DNA of 64,000 nucleotides, taken from the NCBI GenBank assembly GCA_946477855.1, contig CAMKZU010000005.1, forward strand, positions 1-64,000, in the 5' to 3' direction. Origin of the DNA: an uncultured Lactobacillus sp. Lineage in GTDB: Bacteria > Bacillota > Bacilli > Lactobacillales > Lactobacillaceae. The position numbers and the translations under genes are program-made. Below the pieces are notes generated by a model. The model was not told the DNA's origin, ran no database searches, and saw nothing but the letters and a program-made list of their open reading frames with translations. This document shows, piece by piece, positions 18,347-26,898 of this stretch (the first letter of the stretch is position 1; each line of letters starts with the position of its first letter).

Positions 18347-20392
18347 ATGGTTGTATTTACAGAGCGACAACAGAAAATTTTGTTAAAGTTAATTAATAAT
18401 AAAAATGGCCTGTCTTTAGCTGAATTGGAACAACAACTTGGTATTAGCCAGAGAACGTTATACAGGGAATTTGCAGATTTAAGACCAAGTTTACGGCAAG
18501 AAGGAGCAGTACTGACCAGCAAAAATGGTATTTATCAAGTTGAGGGTAGTGCTGCAACATTAAATAATATAGAAAAAAGTTTGGCGGGGCAGAAAAATAC
18601 ACTATATTTATCCACTTCTTCAAGACAAAATGCGGTAATTTGCATCTTACTATTAAGCACTGCCGAAATGAAGATTAATAATTTAGCATTAACTCTGGAA
18701 GTGAGTCAGGGCACAATTCAAAGGGATTTAGACGCAGTGGCTAAATCACTCAAGGCGTATGGCTTGTCACTAGTACGTAAAAAAGGCGTCGGAATTTTAA
18801 TTAGTGGTTCTGAAGAAATCCGCAGATATCTTTTTTGCAGGATTGTTTTACAAGAAATTAATGAGTACCAATTTTTACTAGGGTTAGCAAATAAGGAAAT
18901 ATCGGGTAATTTGTTTGCCGTTCTTATTCCTACTGATCTCTTATTAGAATGCTATCAAATTCTAGCAGATTGTGTTTTGCCTCAACTTACTGGAATTTAT
19001 GACAGACAGACCATCTCTTTAGTTTTAATGTTTTCTTTATCGTTATACCGTTTTAAGAATGGTTGCGTTTTAACTAATACAGTAGACAATAATATAAAGC
19101 CTAAATATATCAAACTTGTAAATGATTTTTTAACAAGACTAAAATATCATGATCTTGGCCACAAGTTAACCGAGAATGAAATCAACTTTCTGGCACTGCA
19201 ATTGCAAAATAGTGATCGGATAAAAGCTCCTAGTAATATTGATGACATGGATTTATCACTTTCACTTCAAGTTAAGGAGTTCGTATCGTTGGTATCTACT
19301 GCCTATGGTTGGGATTTTACACGTAATCCAGATTTTTCTGAAAAAATTACCCTTCATATAAAAAGCCTGTTGCAGAAATCACAGCCTGTGTTGCCTGAGA
19401 ACAATTTAGCGTCAATTACCTATTTAACAGAAAAGTACCAAAAGCTAATCACTGTTATTAGTGAAAAATGGGCTGAAGTATTTACAAATAAAAAGCTTCA
19501 TCAGTACGAAAAGCAACTATTGCTTTTGTATTTTGCTAATGAAATTGAAAACCATAAATATCGTCAAGGCCTAAGTGCCCTGGTAATTTGCGAAAATGGT
19601 TTTTCAACATCACAAATCTTAAAGAGCCGACTGCAACAAGAAATTCCAGAACTCACTCAAATTGACACGACTAAAATAACTAAGTTAAATCAAATTGAAC
19701 TGGCAAATTACGACATTATTTTGACTACGGTTGATTTACCCGGGTTTGCTAGAGATTATCTACTTGTCAGTCCCTTGCTCTTAAACGATGAGGCGCAAAA
19801 AATAAGAAATTACTTGCAGACATACCAATATCAGAATGCTAATTTTAAGCAGGACAATAGTCAGCAGGCTTTGAAACAGTTGCAAGAAAGAAAAAAGGAA
19901 CTTGACCTTTATCTTGATTTAGTTGATAATGTGCAACTTTTTACGTATCAAAATAATGAAGAACAAACTCTTAAAGAGGTCATTAAAGGCGTTATAGATT
20001 TACTGCCTTCAGCTATAATTATTGATTCGCAGCAGGTGGCTCAAAAATTATTTAAGCGTATTAACCAATCTCCCGTGGGTATTCCCCATAGCAGTTTAGC
20101 TCTTGTTCACGCCAGTAGTTCGGCTGTGAGAAAAGCATACGTTGCCGTGTGCCAGCTGCAGACAGTGGTGAAAATGAAGGCAATGGATTATGACGAGGTC
20201 AGAGTAAAAAGATTTCTGCTACTTTTAGCACCAAGCAAAAGCAGTAAGGTTGAAACTAAAGCATTGGGCACGGTCAGTAGTACGCTGGTAATGAATAATG
20301 ACAGTATCAGTTTATTTGAAAAAGGCGGTACCAGTGACTTAAAAGAGTTTTTAGCAGAAAATTTTTGGACTTTATTAGAGCAAAAAGATTAA
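18347..20392 (+). CDS. mtlR: Mannitol operon activator MtlR (PRD regulator)
   Basis: About 681 residues. An N-terminal HTH (FTERQQKILLKLINNKNGLSLAELEQQ), a second HTH, two PTS-regulation domains (about 190-400), an EIIB-gat-like domain with Cys in LVICENGFSTSQIL, and a C-terminal EIIA-mtl-like domain (GIPHSSLALVHASS) give the standard MtlR order. It activates mtlAFD when mannitol uptake dephosphorylates it. The track start at 18314 has no ribosome site; ATG 18347 fits the family N-terminus better. Confidence 0.92.
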   Translation: MVVFTERQQKILLKLINNKNGLSLAELEQQLGISQRTLYREFADLRPSLRQEGAVLTSKNGIYQVEGSAATLNNIEKSLAGQKNTLYLSTSSRQNAVICILLLSTAEMKINNLALTLEVSQGTIQRDLDAVAKSLKAYGLSLVRKKGVGILISGSEEIRRYLFCRIVLQEINEYQFLLGLANKEISGNLFAVLIPTDLLLECYQILADCVLPQLTGIYDRQTISLVLMFSLSLYRFKNGCVLTNTVDNNIKPKYIKLVNDFLTRLKYHDLGHKLTENEINFLALQLQNSDRIKAPSNIDDMDLSLSLQVKEFVSLVSTAYGWDFTRNPDFSEKITLHIKSLLQKSQPVLPENNLASITYLTEKYQKLITVISEKWAEVFTNKKLHQYEKQLLLLYFANEIENHKYRQGLSALVICENGFSTSQILKSRLQQEIPELTQIDTTKITKLNQIELANYDIILTTVDLPGFARDYLLVSPLLLNDEAQKIRNYLQTYQYQNANFKQDNSQQALKQLQERKKELDLYLDLVDNVQLFTYQNNEEQTLKEVIKGVIDLLPSAIIIDSQQVAQKLFKRINQSPVGIPHSSLALVHASSSAVRKAYVAVCQLQTVVKMKAMDYDEVRVKRFLLLLAPSKSSKVETKALGTVSSTLVMNNDSISLFEKGGTSDLKEFLAENFWTLLEQKD

Positions 20393-20401
20393 AGCGAGTT
20401 T

Positions 20402-20430
20402 TAAACACCCTTTTCCCAAGGGTGTTTTTT
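20402..20430 (+). terminator. Terminator after mtlR
   Basis: Stem AACACCCTT/AAGGGTGTT followed by U residues. Confidence 0.88.
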
Positions 20431-20437
20431 ATATATT

Positions 20438-20500
20438 AAAAAATCAAGCTTTAAAGAAGTGGTACTAGCTTGTAAGTCGTCTTCTCTGTGCTTGATTTTT
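20438..20500 (-). terminator. Terminator after sorE
   Basis: Reading minus, AAAATCAAGC pairs with GCTTGATTTT, and an inner AGAAG/CTTCT stem closes much of the loop. U residues follow. Confidence 0.6.
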
Positions 20501-20526
20501 GAAAATTATATTTTTAAAAAGGGATT

Positions 20527-21762
20527 TTAGATGTCCGGCATATTATTTAAAATCCACTGCTCTGCTTCGTGGGACCAGATACCGTTGTGCTTTTTCAGAA
20601 TCTTGCCTAACTCTGAATCAGGGTCTACTTTAGCTAACTCTATTCGATCAAATTTCTTGTGAGTGTAGATTAGCTTTTTGCCACCACCAATTTCGGGTTG
20701 TGACAAGGTGGTTTCAGCCGCGGCGTTTAGACCTAAGACATGAGTAATTACTTTGGCTACATCTAGTTTGTGCTCGGCAATTAATTTAGCTGCTTTAGCT
20801 TCGTTTTCTGCATTACCACCCGAAGTACCAACAACGTGGGTAAAGTTGTAGTGAATGTCATAGAAGTTGAGGTCAGCGGAAAACGATTTGTTGACTGGTC
20901 CAGCGAACTGGTTAAGGCAGGCATCGGCATTCATTAAACGGCCAGCCATTTCAGCGAGTGGCTTGACACTAATCATTAAGAACAAGTCATCGTATTTTTC
21001 ATTATTTACTTTTGCATTCAATAATTTCTCTTGTTCGTCAACCGACAAGCCTTTAGTATTGACGAAATGAACTTCCACTTCGTCTGAAGGGTATAGTTCC
21101 TTAGCCCTATCTAATTTTGCCTGATCAATATCGGTTACAACTAAGCGCTTAGGCTTGGTATCAGCGTGAAGTGCATAATCAATGGCTAGCAATCCCATAG
21201 GTCCGGTTCCGCCAACAATTAACATATTGCCACCTGCTTTAACTCCCATTTTGTGATTGTAAGTATGGGGAATGAGGTGGTATTGGGCGTCAAACGCAGC
21301 GATGACGCAGCTGACCGGCTCACATAAAGAACCTTCATAATAAGAATCGCCGTTAAACGGAATAAGGCAGCCTAATTCCATCACTTCATTCGGAATAATA
21401 ATATAGGTCGCATCACCGCCAATATAAGGATATGAATACCCCGGCACAAATGGTGTGTCGTCTCTTGCTAAATTTGGTTGGACTACGAAGTCTTCATTTG
21501 CGTGAAACTTGTCTTGCCACTTAGAACCAACTTTTAAAATTTTGCCTGAAAATTCGTGTCCCACCATGATGGGATTATCCTTTAAATTATTAGGCGTCTT
21601 TTTGTGTTCTTCACCTTCCTTGGCTAATTTCCAAGAGGACATGCACATTGAATCGGACATAACTTCAGCCAGGATCTCATCGTCTTTTATTTCAGGTAAT
21701 GAGACCTCATCAATTTTCATATTGTCTTTGCCGTATAATCGTAAAGCTTTGCTTAAAACCAT
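20527..21762 (-). CDS. sorE: Zinc-type alcohol dehydrogenase, L-sorbose-1-phosphate reductase-like
   Basis: A 411-residue medium-chain dehydrogenase-like protein with the GHEFSG zinc-site motif and the Rossmann segment LIVGGTGPMGLLAIDYALHAD. Its pattern resembles SorE of lactobacillar sorbose/sorbitol loci, which reduces sorbose-1-phosphate to glucitol-6-phosphate. It lies downstream of sorR on the same strand with its own regulated promoter. With the glucitol-6-phosphate dehydrogenase SorF on the opposite strand, this gives a route to fructose-6-phosphate. Confidence 0.82.
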   Translation of the reverse strand: MVLSKALRLYGKDNMKIDEVSLPEIKDDEILAEVMSDSMCMSSWKLAKEGEEHKKTPNNLKDNPIMVGHEFSGKILKVGSKWQDKFHANEDFVVQPNLARDDTPFVPGYSYPYIGGDATYIIIPNEVMELGCLIPFNGDSYYEGSLCEPVSCVIAAFDAQYHLIPHTYNHKMGVKAGGNMLIVGGTGPMGLLAIDYALHADTKPKRLVVTDIDQAKLDRAKELYPSDEVEVHFVNTKGLSVDEQEKLLNAKVNNEKYDDLFLMISVKPLAEMAGRLMNADACLNQFAGPVNKSFSADLNFYDIHYNFTHVVGTSGGNAENEAKAAKLIAEHKLDVAKVITHVLGLNAAAETTLSQPEIGGGKKLIYTHKKFDRIELAKVDPDSELGKILKKHNGIWSHEAEQWILNNMPDI

Positions 21763-21788
21763 TTTTAATCTCCTTAATGCTAAAAAAC

Positions 21789-21869
21789 AGAAAGCGCTAA
21801 CTTCACAAATGATACTAATAAATATTTACTGCAATTGCAATATGATTTAGCTTTATTGCACAAATGTGA
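21789..21869 (-). promoter_or_regulatory. sorE promoter with cre and SorR-like operators
   Basis: On the minus strand TTGCAA, a 17-nt spacer and TAGTAT form the promoter. Two copies of a CACAAATGTG-like box flank it (21803-21812 partial, 21859-21868 near-palindromic), and a cre-like AGAAAGCGCTAACT lies at 21789-21802. The boxes match the palindrome upstream of sorF. Confidence 0.65.
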
Positions 21870-21870
21870 T

Positions 21871-22818
21871 TTAACTACATAAATCACGAATACCCAACGC
21901 GGTAATGTCTGTGGTAATTAGAACATCTAAAATATGGGCGTTGAGAGCACCTAAAATTGATTTTATTTTATTTTTGCCACATGCGATTCCTATAACGGTT
22001 GGGACTTTTTTCAGCTCATCCAGGTTCATGCTAATAATATGATATTTAGAAGAACTGATAATTTCACCATTCTCAGAAAAGGGGCGGGAAAGAATATCGC
22101 CTACGGCATTAGTTTCACTGAAAATGGTGGCGAAACTAGAATTTTTATAAAATTCCTGCCACTGTTCCATATCAATTATTAAGTTGCTGCCAATACCAAC
22201 AATCGCATAGTCAAGATTTTGCCAGAGATTAAAAATAAGCTGGTTATTAGGGTTAGACATTAATTCATCTTGCAAACTCTGAGAACTGACTATCGCAGGA
22301 CAATTGAGTGTTTCGCTTTTTGCGTTTAGTTTTTCACTCAAAAGGTAAGCCAAACGATTGGACTGATAATCATTCTTAAGCCTCCCTGCAGGTCCGCCAA
22401 CTAAAGGGACAACCACGATACCGTGCTTTTCGCTTTTAGCTGGCATAGCCTGAAAGGCGTGCGCCAATGTTCTGCCCCAAGAAATGCCGACAATCGAATT
22501 GCTGCTAATTGTGCTTGCGAGATAATTAGCCGCAAAATTACCCAGTGTTTTTAAGTTTAAATCATTAATATTTTCAGGCACAATTAGAGCCTCTTTTAAA
22601 TTGAATTTTTTCACAAGGAAGTCTTGCAGGTCGGTAAAATCTTGCGAACCCGAAGTAACTGTTATTTTTACCAGCCCGAGCTTTCTAGCTTCTTTTAACA
22701 TTCTGCTGATTTGGCTTCTGTGAATATGAACTTTTTTAGCAATTTCTTCTTGTGTAAGACCATTTATATAATAAAGTTTTGAAACTGAAATGAGTTGGTT
22801 TATTAAATTTTCTTCCAT
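21871..22818 (-). CDS. sorR: SorC-family sugar-binding transcriptional regulator
   Basis: 315 residues. The N-terminal HTH (LTQEEIAKKVHIHRSQISRMLKEARKLG) is followed by the SorC/DeoR-like sugar-binding domain (GISWGRTLAHAFQAM, GIGSN). It probably binds sorbose- or sorbitol-phosphate and regulates both sorE and the divergent sorFABCD operon. It sits 182 bp from the sorF start across a divergent promoter region. Confidence 0.88.
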   Translation of the reverse strand: MEENLINQLISVSKLYYINGLTQEEIAKKVHIHRSQISRMLKEARKLGLVKITVTSGSQDFTDLQDFLVKKFNLKEALIVPENINDLNLKTLGNFAANYLASTISSNSIVGISWGRTLAHAFQAMPAKSEKHGIVVVPLVGGPAGRLKNDYQSNRLAYLLSEKLNAKSETLNCPAIVSSQSLQDELMSNPNNQLIFNLWQNLDYAIVGIGSNLIIDMEQWQEFYKNSSFATIFSETNAVGDILSRPFSENGEIISSSKYHIISMNLDELKKVPTVIGIACGKNKIKSILGALNAHILDVLITTDITALGIRDLCS

Positions 22819-22874
22819 AGTATATTGACCTTTTTAGTTTAACAATAAAATTTAAAATACAACTTTATTATAAA

Positions 22875-22954
22875 TCACAATTGTGAAAATTACCACAATA
22901 TTATTGAATGTTAACCCATTAGTTGCTATATTCTTAGTTAAGATAGCGCTAACA
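22875..22954 (+). promoter_or_regulatory. sorF operon promoter, SorR operator and cre
   Basis: A perfect 12-bp palindrome TCACAATTGTGA (22875-22886) lies 17 bp upstream of TTGAAT (22904-22909), a 17-nt spacer and TATATT (22927-22932). A cre-like AGATAGCGCTAACA (22941-22954) covers the transcription start, suited to roadblock repression. Activation by SorR from the upstream palindrome is inference. Confidence 0.72.
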
Positions 22955-23000
22955 AAAATACTAAATTTATTATTCACATTTGTTAAAAGGAGATAATAAT

Positions 23001-23801
23001 ATGGAAAATTGGATTGATTTGGCTAAGAAAACATACATTGTAACTGGTGGTTCTTCGGGAATTGGCGATGCAATTGTAAAAGAATTACTAGCAAACGGTG
23101 CCAATGTTGTTGATGCAGATTTAAATCCATCCCAAATCAATGATAATCATTTGCTTTACGTAAAATGTGACGTCACTTCACCTGAAGATGTTACTAATGT
23201 TATTAATCAAACTAAAACTAAATTTGGTCAGATTGATGGCTTAGTAAATAATGCCGGCATCAATTTACCAAGATTACTGGTTGACGAAAAAGAGCCTGAA
23301 AGCAAATATGAAATGCACCTGAATGACTTTAAAAAGATGTTTGCTGTAAATGTACAAAGCGTTTACTTGTTATCCCAAGCCGTTGCCCGTGAATTGGTAC
23401 AAAAGCAAAAGGGCGTAATTGTGAACATGTCATCAGAAGCTGGTCTAGAAGGCTCCCAGGGACAAAGCATTTATTCTGCAACCAAGGGCGCAATTAATGG
23501 CTTTACCAGATCATGGGCAAAGGAATTAGGCAGATTTAATGTGCGTGTCGTTGGTGTTGCACCGGGCATTTTAGAGGCAACTGGTTTGCGGACACCTGCT
23601 TATGAAGAAGCCTTGGCATATACCAGAAATATCACTGTTGAGCAGTTAAGAAAAGGTTATTCAAGTACTTCAACCACTCCCCTTGGCAGAAGTGGCAAAT
23701 TGTCAGAAGTAGCAGATTTAGTGAGCTACCTTTTATCTGACAGAGCCAGTTATATTACTGGGGTCACAATTAATGTCGCTGGTGGAAAATCAAGGGGTTA
23801 A
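23001..23801 (+). CDS. sorF: Glucitol (sorbitol)-6-phosphate 2-dehydrogenase, SDR
   Basis: 266 residues with the SDR cofactor motif TGGSSGIGDA, NNAG and the catalytic YSATK. It resembles SorF/GutF-type sorbitol-6-phosphate dehydrogenases, which yield fructose-6-phosphate. The track start at 22980 is too early; ATG 23001 follows AAAGGAGA. It is the first gene of the sorFABCD operon. Confidence 0.87.
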   Translation: MENWIDLAKKTYIVTGGSSGIGDAIVKELLANGANVVDADLNPSQINDNHLLYVKCDVTSPEDVTNVINQTKTKFGQIDGLVNNAGINLPRLLVDEKEPESKYEMHLNDFKKMFAVNVQSVYLLSQAVARELVQKQKGVIVNMSSEAGLEGSQGQSIYSATKGAINGFTRSWAKELGRFNVRVVGVAPGILEATGLRTPAYEEALAYTRNITVEQLRKGYSSTSTTPLGRSGKLSEVADLVSYLLSDRASYITGVTINVAGGKSRG

Positions 23802-23803
23802 AG

Positions 23804-24220
23804 ATGAAAGTTATTTTAATTGGTCATGGTAAAACAGGTGTTGCTTTTAAAGAAGCTGTGGAAATGATCTTTGGCAAAGCCGAGGATTTTATAGCTTTAA
23901 CATTTGCTCCAGGAGAAGGTCTTGAAGATGTTTGTAACAAAATTATCACTGCCAGCTCAGGTATTCCCAGCGATCAAATCTTAATCGTGACAGATCTGTA
24001 TTCTGGCACACCATATAATGCTGCGGCCAGTTTGGTTTTAAAGGGAAAAGCAAAAGATGTAATAGCAGGGATGTCGCTGCCAATTTTATTAGAAATTGTA
24101 ACTAAGATGAATAGCACCTCAATTACAGATATAGTTAAAGGAATTTTGCAGGAATCTAGCACCTATACCACAGCTTTAAGTGCAGAAATGCAGAAACAAG
24201 AAGAGGAGGATGATTTTTGA
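23804..24220 (+). CDS. sorA: PTS mannose/sorbose-family EIIA
   Basis: 138 residues. The N-terminus MKVILIGHGKTGVAFKEA places the phospho-accepting His in the mannose-family EIIA loop. It begins two bases after sorF and its stop overlaps the start of the EIIB gene. Confidence 0.87.
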   Translation: MKVILIGHGKTGVAFKEAVEMIFGKAEDFIALTFAPGEGLEDVCNKIITASSGIPSDQILIVTDLYSGTPYNAAASLVLKGKAKDVIAGMSLPILLEIVTKMNSTSITDIVKGILQESSTYTTALSAEMQKQEEEDDF

Positions 24221-24696
24221 TGATTATCAAATTTGCTAGAATTGATGACCGGTTAATACATGGTCAAGTTGCTACTGTATGGGCTAAGTTAGCTAATGCA
24301 CAAAGAATAATTGTGGTTAGTAAAGAAGTATTTAACGATAAAATTCGGAAGGTTTTAGTCAAACAGGCTGCTCCGGCAGGGATGAAAGTTAATGTAGTTG
24401 ATGTGCCCAAAGCAATAGCCGTTTTTAACAACCCTAAATATCAAAATGATACAGTTTTCTATTTGTTTACCAATCCTACAGAAGTACTGGAGTTGGTAAA
24501 GGGCGGAATTCCGTTGAAGTCAATCAATATTGGTGGTTTAAGTTATGCCGAAGGTAAAAAGCAAATAACAAAAGCAGTATCTGTGACCCCAGAAGACGTA
24601 CAGGCCTTTAAAGAGCTGGATAAATTAGGTGTAAATTTAGATTTACGAGTTTTAGCTGATGATCCTAAAAAGGATATTCTCAAACTAATTAGTTAA
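24220..24696 (+). CDS. sorB: PTS mannose/sorbose-family EIIB
   Basis: 158 residues with the invariant EIIB segment RIDDRLIHGQVATVW, whose His carries phosphate. ATG 24220 overlaps the EIIA stop and follows GAGGAGG; the TTG used by the ORF track is less likely. Confidence 0.9.
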   Translation: MIIKFARIDDRLIHGQVATVWAKLANAQRIIVVSKEVFNDKIRKVLVKQAAPAGMKVNVVDVPKAIAVFNNPKYQNDTVFYLFTNPTEVLELVKGGIPLKSINIGGLSYAEGKKQITKAVSVTPEDVQAFKELDKLGVNLDLRVLADDPKKDILKLIS

Positions 24697-24729
24697 AAGT
24701 CTGTGGTCGAATTAAATAGGAGAATAAAC

Positions 24730-25536
24730 ATGACAACATTTCAAATTATTTTAGTTTTCTTGTGGTCATCTATTGTAGGCTGTGGAAGTGTCTTGGACGA
24801 ATTTCAAACGCATCGTCCTTTAATTGCATGTTCCGTGATGGGTCTTATTTTAGGCGATCCTGTTAAAGGCATTATTCTGGGTGGGACACTGGAACTCATT
24901 GCTTTAGGTTGGATGAATGTCGGTGCAGCACAATCACCCGATTCGGCTTTAGCCAGCACTGTTTCCACTATTCTAGTAATTATTGGTCATCAAAGCATTA
25001 CTAAAGGGATTGCTATAGCCCTTCCTGTAGCTGCTGCTGGACAAGTATTAACAGTTATCGTTCGTACGTGTACTGTCTTCTTTCAACATGCTTCAGACAG
25101 AGAAGTTGAAAAGGCCAACTTTAGAGCTATTGAATGGCTCCACTTTTCTGCTTTAATCTTCCAAGCATTGAGAGTGTCAATTCCGACTACTCTAGTTGCA
25201 GCCTTTGTAAATCCGACAATGGTTCAAAATGCTTTGAATTCTTTACCAGATGTCGTTACCGGTGGTTTGGCTGTCGCAGGCGGTTTTATCGTAACTGTTG
25301 GTTATGCGATGATTTTAAACATGATGTATGTGAAGTATTTAATGCCATTCTTTTACTTGGGCTTTGTTCTAAGTGGTTATTTAAAGCTTAGTTTACTTGC
25401 CTTTGGTGCAGTGGGTTTGATATTAGCACTAATCTACGTTCAATTAGACCCGCAATTTTCACAAAAGACAGTCCCAGCGAATTCTGCAGCCGCAGATCCT
25501 GATACTGAACTGGCCGAAGATGAATTGGAAGACTAA
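24730..25536 (+). CDS. sorC: PTS mannose/sorbose-family EIIC
   Basis: 268-residue membrane protein of the mannose-family IIC type (ACSVMGLILGDPVKGIILGGTLELIALGWM). The real start is ATG 24730 after TAGGAG rather than 24703. The acidic C-terminal tail is cytoplasmic. With EIID it forms the transport channel. Confidence 0.9.
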   Translation: MTTFQIILVFLWSSIVGCGSVLDEFQTHRPLIACSVMGLILGDPVKGIILGGTLELIALGWMNVGAAQSPDSALASTVSTILVIIGHQSITKGIAIALPVAAAGQVLTVIVRTCTVFFQHASDREVEKANFRAIEWLHFSALIFQALRVSIPTTLVAAFVNPTMVQNALNSLPDVVTGGLAVAGGFIVTVGYAMILNMMYVKYLMPFFYLGFVLSGYLKLSLLAFGAVGLILALIYVQLDPQFSQKTVPANSAAADPDTELAEDELED

Positions 25537-25551
25537 ATTTGGAGATTTATT

Positions 25552-26385
25552 ATGGTAGAGAAGAAAATCAAAAATCAATTAACTAAAAAAGATATTTTTC
25601 AAACTTTTATCTTTGAAAATTTTCAACAGGCATCATATAACTACGAAAGAATTCATGCTTTAGCGTTTTGTGTTGACATGATTCCCACAATTAGAAGGGT
25701 ATATAAGAAAAAAGAAGATCAAGTTGCCGCTTTGAAAAGGCACAACACATTCTTTAATGTTACGCCCGCATTTTCTGGTCCGGTTATAGGTTTGACCAGT
25801 GCTTTGGAACAAGCTAAGGCCCAAGGAGAAGATATTGACGTTGGAACTATTAACAGTTTGAAAGTAGGTTTAATGGGTCCACTTTGTGGGGTCGGCGACC
25901 CGGTAATGTGGGGCACATTAAGACCGATATTAGCTGCTTTGGGTGCTACTTTGGCGTTACAAGGCTCTTGGCTGGGTCCTGTTCTATTTTTTGTTGTCTT
26001 TAATATTGTTCGTTTAGGAATTAAATGGTACGGCTTAAAACTTGGCTTGAATGAAGGTATGTCGTTAGTTCAAGAACTTTCGGGAAACTTTTTAAAGAAA
26101 TTGACTGAAGGTGCAACTGTTCTGGGATTGTTTATCATGGGAGTGCTAGTCAACAAATGGACGACAATTAATGTCCCACTCGTAGTTTCAAAAACTACCC
26201 TTAATGGCAAAACCACCATTACCACTGTGCAGAATATTCTCGATCAATTATGTCCAGGTTTACTTTCTTTAGGATTAACTCTGTTGATGATGTATTTACT
26301 AAAGAAGAGAGTGAGCCCAATTATACTAATCTTCATTTTATTTGGCGTAGGAATACTAGGATACGGAATTGGTGTTTTAAAATAG
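25552..26385 (+). CDS. sorD: PTS mannose/sorbose-family EIID
   Basis: 277 residues with the IID core motif GLMGPLCGVGDPVMWGTLRPI and C-terminal transmembrane segments. It completes the PTS with sorA, sorB and sorC. No sorG-type aldolase gene follows. Confidence 0.92.
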   Translation: MVEKKIKNQLTKKDIFQTFIFENFQQASYNYERIHALAFCVDMIPTIRRVYKKKEDQVAALKRHNTFFNVTPAFSGPVIGLTSALEQAKAQGEDIDVGTINSLKVGLMGPLCGVGDPVMWGTLRPILAALGATLALQGSWLGPVLFFVVFNIVRLGIKWYGLKLGLNEGMSLVQELSGNFLKKLTEGATVLGLFIMGVLVNKWTTINVPLVVSKTTLNGKTTITTVQNILDQLCPGLLSLGLTLLMMYLLKKRVSPIILIFILFGVGILGYGIGVLK

Positions 26386-26400
26386 AAAATGGTGACCAAA

Positions 26401-26568
26401 ATGGGTATAGACAATTATATTACTCTTGCAGTCGGCTTTCTGCTTTTTATTACAGGTTTTATTACTAAAAAAAGAACAGGCGTTTATGATTGGCTGTACA
26501 TAATTTTGGGCTTTGTTATCATTTGTATAGGCATTCTAAGAGCCTTTGGGTTGATAAACCTTAATTAG
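26401..26568 (+). CDS. Small two-helix membrane protein at the end of the sor operon
   Basis: A 55-residue ORF too short for the track. It starts at ATG 26401 after GGTGA, 15 bp beyond sorD, and ends just before the operon terminator. Two hydrophobic helices (LAVGFLLFITGFI and WLYIILGFVIICIGILRAFG) flank a basic loop KKRTG. I do not recognise a family. Position suggests a PTS-associated accessory or a general small membrane protein. Confidence 0.65.
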   Translation: MGIDNYITLAVGFLLFITGFITKKRTGVYDWLYIILGFVIICIGILRAFGLINLN

Positions 26569-26617
26569 ATTTTAGTCATATTTTTTACAAAGTTTAGATT
26601 ATTGATAATTGTCTTAA

Positions 26618-26650
26618 TGCTCAGGAAATAAAAATTCCTGGGCTTTTTTG
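26618..26650 (+). terminator. Terminator of the sor operon
   Basis: GCTCAGGAA pairs with TTCCTGGGC (one G-U), followed by six U residues. Confidence 0.9.
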
Positions 26651-26898
26651 TTGTCTGATTTTTACTTTTAACTTTTAATTGTCAAAAAGTCTCCTGAAGT
26701 TAACTAAATTTGTATCTTAATAGCAAGGTATCGGAAAAAGTTTAAATTAACACTTTTAAAAAATTTTTTAAGTAATAAAAAATAATCTAAAATGTGGCCT
26801 TTATGCCTAAATCCCTTGGTACTGTACAAAAAGCAATAACAAGCGCTTACAATAAAAATGAAAATTATATAATTTTCACTCAGATGCGGAAGGGATTA
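26651..26898. other. AT-rich gap upstream of the dehydratase gene with a cre-like site
   Basis: No gene is seen. A partial cre, AACAAGCGCTTACA (26839-26852), suggests catabolite control. No convincing promoter was picked out. The ORF-track extension from 26794 to 26898 lacks a ribosome site. Confidence 0.45.
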
